DNA of 64,000 nucleotides, taken from contig NC_077247.1 in the NCBI RefSeq assembly GCF_947179165.1, positions 13,033,501-13,097,500 of the forward strand, given 5' to 3'. Position 1 is the first letter of the stretch. Every line of letters begins with the position of its first letter. Shown here piece by piece: positions 61,860 through 64,000 of the stretch. The notes beneath the pieces were generated by a model, which saw only the letters and a program-made list of their open reading frames with translations, made no database searches and was not told the DNA's origin. Source of the DNA: Solanum dulcamara (lineage: Eukaryota > Streptophyta > Magnoliopsida > Solanales > Solanaceae). The translations under genes and the position numbers were made by a program.

Positions 61860-63049
61860 ATCCTCTTCTTCTTTTTCTTCTTACTCTTCTTCGTCATCTT
61901 ATTCTTCCTCCTCCTCTTCCTCTTCCTTTTCTTCCTCTCTGTATTCCTTTTTCTCTTGTACTTCTTCCTCCTCTTTTTCCTCTTCTTCTTCCTCTTCCTC
62001 ATTGTCCTATTCTTCCTCTTATTCTTCCTCTTCTTCTTCCACCTCTTCTACTTCCTCTTCTTCCACTTTTTTTCCTCTTCTTGTTCTTCTTCCTCCTCCT
62101 CTTCTTCTTCCTCTTCTTCCTCCTCCTCTTCTTCCTCTTATTTCTTTTTTTTTCATCCTCTTCTTCCTCTTCCTCCTCTTTTTTCATCCTCTTCTTCCTC
62201 TTCCTCCTCTTCTTCTTCCTCCTCTTGCTTTTCCTCCTCCTCTTCCTGTTCTTCATCCTCTTCTTCTTCTTCTTCTTCATCATCATCATCATTATCATCT
62301 TCTTCTTCTTCTTCTTCTTCTTGTTCTTCTTCTTCTTCTTCTTCTTGTTCTTCTTCTTATTCTTCTTCTTCTTCTTCTTATTCTTATTCTTATTCTTATT
62401 CTTCTTCTTCTTATTTCTCTTCCTCCTCTTCTTCTTCCTCTTCATCTTCCTCCTGTTCTTAGTCTTCTTCTTCCTCCTCCTTCTCTTCCTCTTCTTCTTC
62501 CTCCTCTTCTTCTTCCTCGTCTTCCTCCTTCTCTTCTTCTTCCTTTTCTTACTTTTCCTCCTCTTTCTCTTCTTCTAATTCTTCTTCTTCTTTTTCCTCC
62601 TCCTCTTCTTCCTTTTCCTCTTCCTCTTCCTATTACTCATCTTCCTTTTCCTCTTCCACTTTTTCTTCTTCCTCCTCCTTCTCCTCTTCTTCTTCTTCTT
62701 CCTCCTCTTTTTCTTCTTCTTTTCTTCTCGTTCTCTTCTTCTTCTTCCTCCTCTTTTTCTTCTTCTTTTCTTCTCGTTCTCTTCTTCTTCTTCTTCGTCT
62801 TCTCCTCTTCTTCCTCCTCTTCTTTTTTTTTCTTCTTCTTCTCCTTTTTTTCTTTCTCTTCCTCTTCTTGTTCCTCCTCCTCCTCCTCTACCTAATTTTC
62901 TTTTTCTTCTTCTTGTTTTTATTGTTATTGCATTACTGTTATTGTTATTTTGATTGTTATTATTACTATTATTATTACTACTATTAATATTATTATTGCT
63001 ACTACTATTATTAACGTTGTTATTGTTATTGTTGTTGTTATTATTATTA
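61618..63049. repeat. 1.4-kb microsatellite, mostly polypyrimidine (CTT/CCT)n
   Basis: Begins with (TTA/TTG) units (61618-61780), then about 1.1 kb that is almost only C and T on plus (61780-62895), then ATT/GTT units. The tract reads as Ser, Leu, Phe or Pro runs in the three plus frames (427, 315 and 242 codons) and Lys/Glu/Arg on minus; these are artefacts. Long mirror-like pyrimidine tracts can form triplex DNA. Confidence 0.95.
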
Positions 63050-64000
63050 TGTAATGAGCCTCTAAGTCATTTTCTCTTTATTGCATTGTTTTAGGCATTT
63101 AAAGCTTTTTTATAATGATCCCAAGTCATGTATGACTTGCTGGGACTGACAGTTTATTCACCTGGTCGTTCGTTTGATTTTTATACAAGTTTTTGTGTTT
63201 TGATGCTTTTGTAATTGAAATGGTTGACTTTGATCAAACATACAGGTAAACGGTTTCAAAATGCAATTTTGATGGTTCTATTAGCTCCTAAATGTTGAGT
63301 TAGGTTAGGAAGGACCTTCCTTTCGGGTCCTGAGGTTTTCAAACTTATTTCAAGCTATCTTTTGGCTTATGGTTAAAATAGAGCTTTGGTGTGGGACCCA
63401 CTTTTATCGAGACGACCTCTGTTGGAAGTTTTGACATAATCATTGAGTCCAAAATGTCATGTTTTATGGGGTAGTATAGTTTATTTTGTGAATGAAGTTC
63501 CAAAAGAATCCTAGCACCCCGTTAGGGATTTCAAAACTTAATGAATTAGGTTATGTTGCATCAGCTGGTGCAGCACCATGTTCTTGTTTGCGATGACGCG
63601 CCATAAACTGCAATTGCGGTGCTTAGTGAGTTTGGACTCCACATTTGTGAGCCTAGTGCTGTATTTACACAGATAATTGGTGGTTAGTCATCGCATTTGC
63701 GGGCCCTTTGTCATGTTCTCAAATGTCAAAGAGTTGACCATCGTGTTCGTGGGGCTAAGAACGGTGTTTACGATTCTTTGGGGGCCTGGCTCTTTGCGTT
63801 CGCTAAGGTTTGTTGAATGGTATTTTTTAAAAATCTAGTCCCGACCTCAAATCCATTCTCCAAACTTTAAAACTAGATTTTGAGAGTTATAGACATTTGA
63901 TTAGGGTGATTTCAATTGCTAATTATCGGAAATTGCTGAAGCTATCTAATGGGATGTTCGAGGTTGTGTGGGAACCTTATTTTGGTGGTAAATTATTGTA
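63050..64000 (+). mobile_element. X4: X-family LTR, running off the right edge
   Basis: Starts tgtaatgagcctctaagtc immediately after the microsatellite. It carries the family blocks aagtcatgtatgacttgctg, ggttgactttgatcaa, gtgtgggaccca and gcagcaccat in the order of X1-X3, plus orientation. The rest lies outside the window. Confidence 0.82.

Noticed and set aside
61612..62895. 427-codon plus frame, with 315- and 242-codon partners and a 148-codon basic minus frame
   Set aside because: All fall in the polypyrimidine microsatellite; low-complexity Ser/Leu/Phe or Lys/Arg runs, open in several frames at once.

Overview
The window is plant nuclear repeat DNA, with no recognisable host protein-coding gene, tRNA or rRNA gene. 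It is AT-rich and built almost entirely of Ty3/gypsy LTR retrotransposons and solo LTRs inserted into one another, plus a tRNA-derived SINE, several MITEs and long microsatellites. The style of the gag, pol and chromodomain remnants, the very long LTRs (about 2.3-3.4 kb) and an Au-like SINE suggest a eudicot, most likely a large-genome member of Solanaceae. That placement is an inference from family resemblance; I ran no search.

Nesting was read from 5-bp target-site duplications (TSDs) and from host sequence resuming after each insert. I use working names. Layer 1: element X2 (minus strand; its LTR spans 30951-48780 with inserts, its gag lies at 30199-30742). Layer 2: element Q (minus; 5' LTR 27880-30198) sits in X2 gag. 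Layer 3: Q gag/pro is split by solo LTR S (20401-26995), by solo LTR C (16892-19838) and by element X1, whose LTR (3470-16807) abuts Q protease. Layer 4: S holds solo LTR D and an X-type LTR piece X3; X1 holds solo LTRs A and B and a Tat/Ogre-like non-coding element T (7981-about 15655) with a tRNA-Arg primer-binding site and a 41-bp minisatellite.

On the right, X2's LTR was hit by a chromovirus-type element G (minus). G is now a chimera: a solo LTR (31397-34295), a copied piece of flank (34296-34689), an LTR tail, a decayed gag-pol (34803-39696) and a full LTR (39902-45760). G's LTR copies were later hit by a SINE (34055-34220) and by solo LTR E (41563-44980). A 541-bp hAT MITE also lies in X2.

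From 48781 to 52881 is the only stretch without LTR elements: AT-rich, non-coding, with two MITEs carrying clean TSDs, a probable foldback element and hairpin repeats. Element P (plus, 52882-61617) sits in a trinucleotide microsatellite. It has a 5' LTR, a decayed gag-pro-pol and a 3' LTR fused directly to the end of pol by a deletion. A 1.4-kb repeat tract, mostly polypyrimidine, follows (61618-63049), then another X-type LTR (X4) running off the right edge.

All coding regions seen are broken by stops or frameshifts, and several have lost catalytic residues, so nothing here looks autonomously mobile. The most informative observations are the G chimera, the solo LTR family with a shared G-box/TATA promoter block, a partly conserved reading frame near the 3' end of those LTRs, and the polypyrimidine tract.
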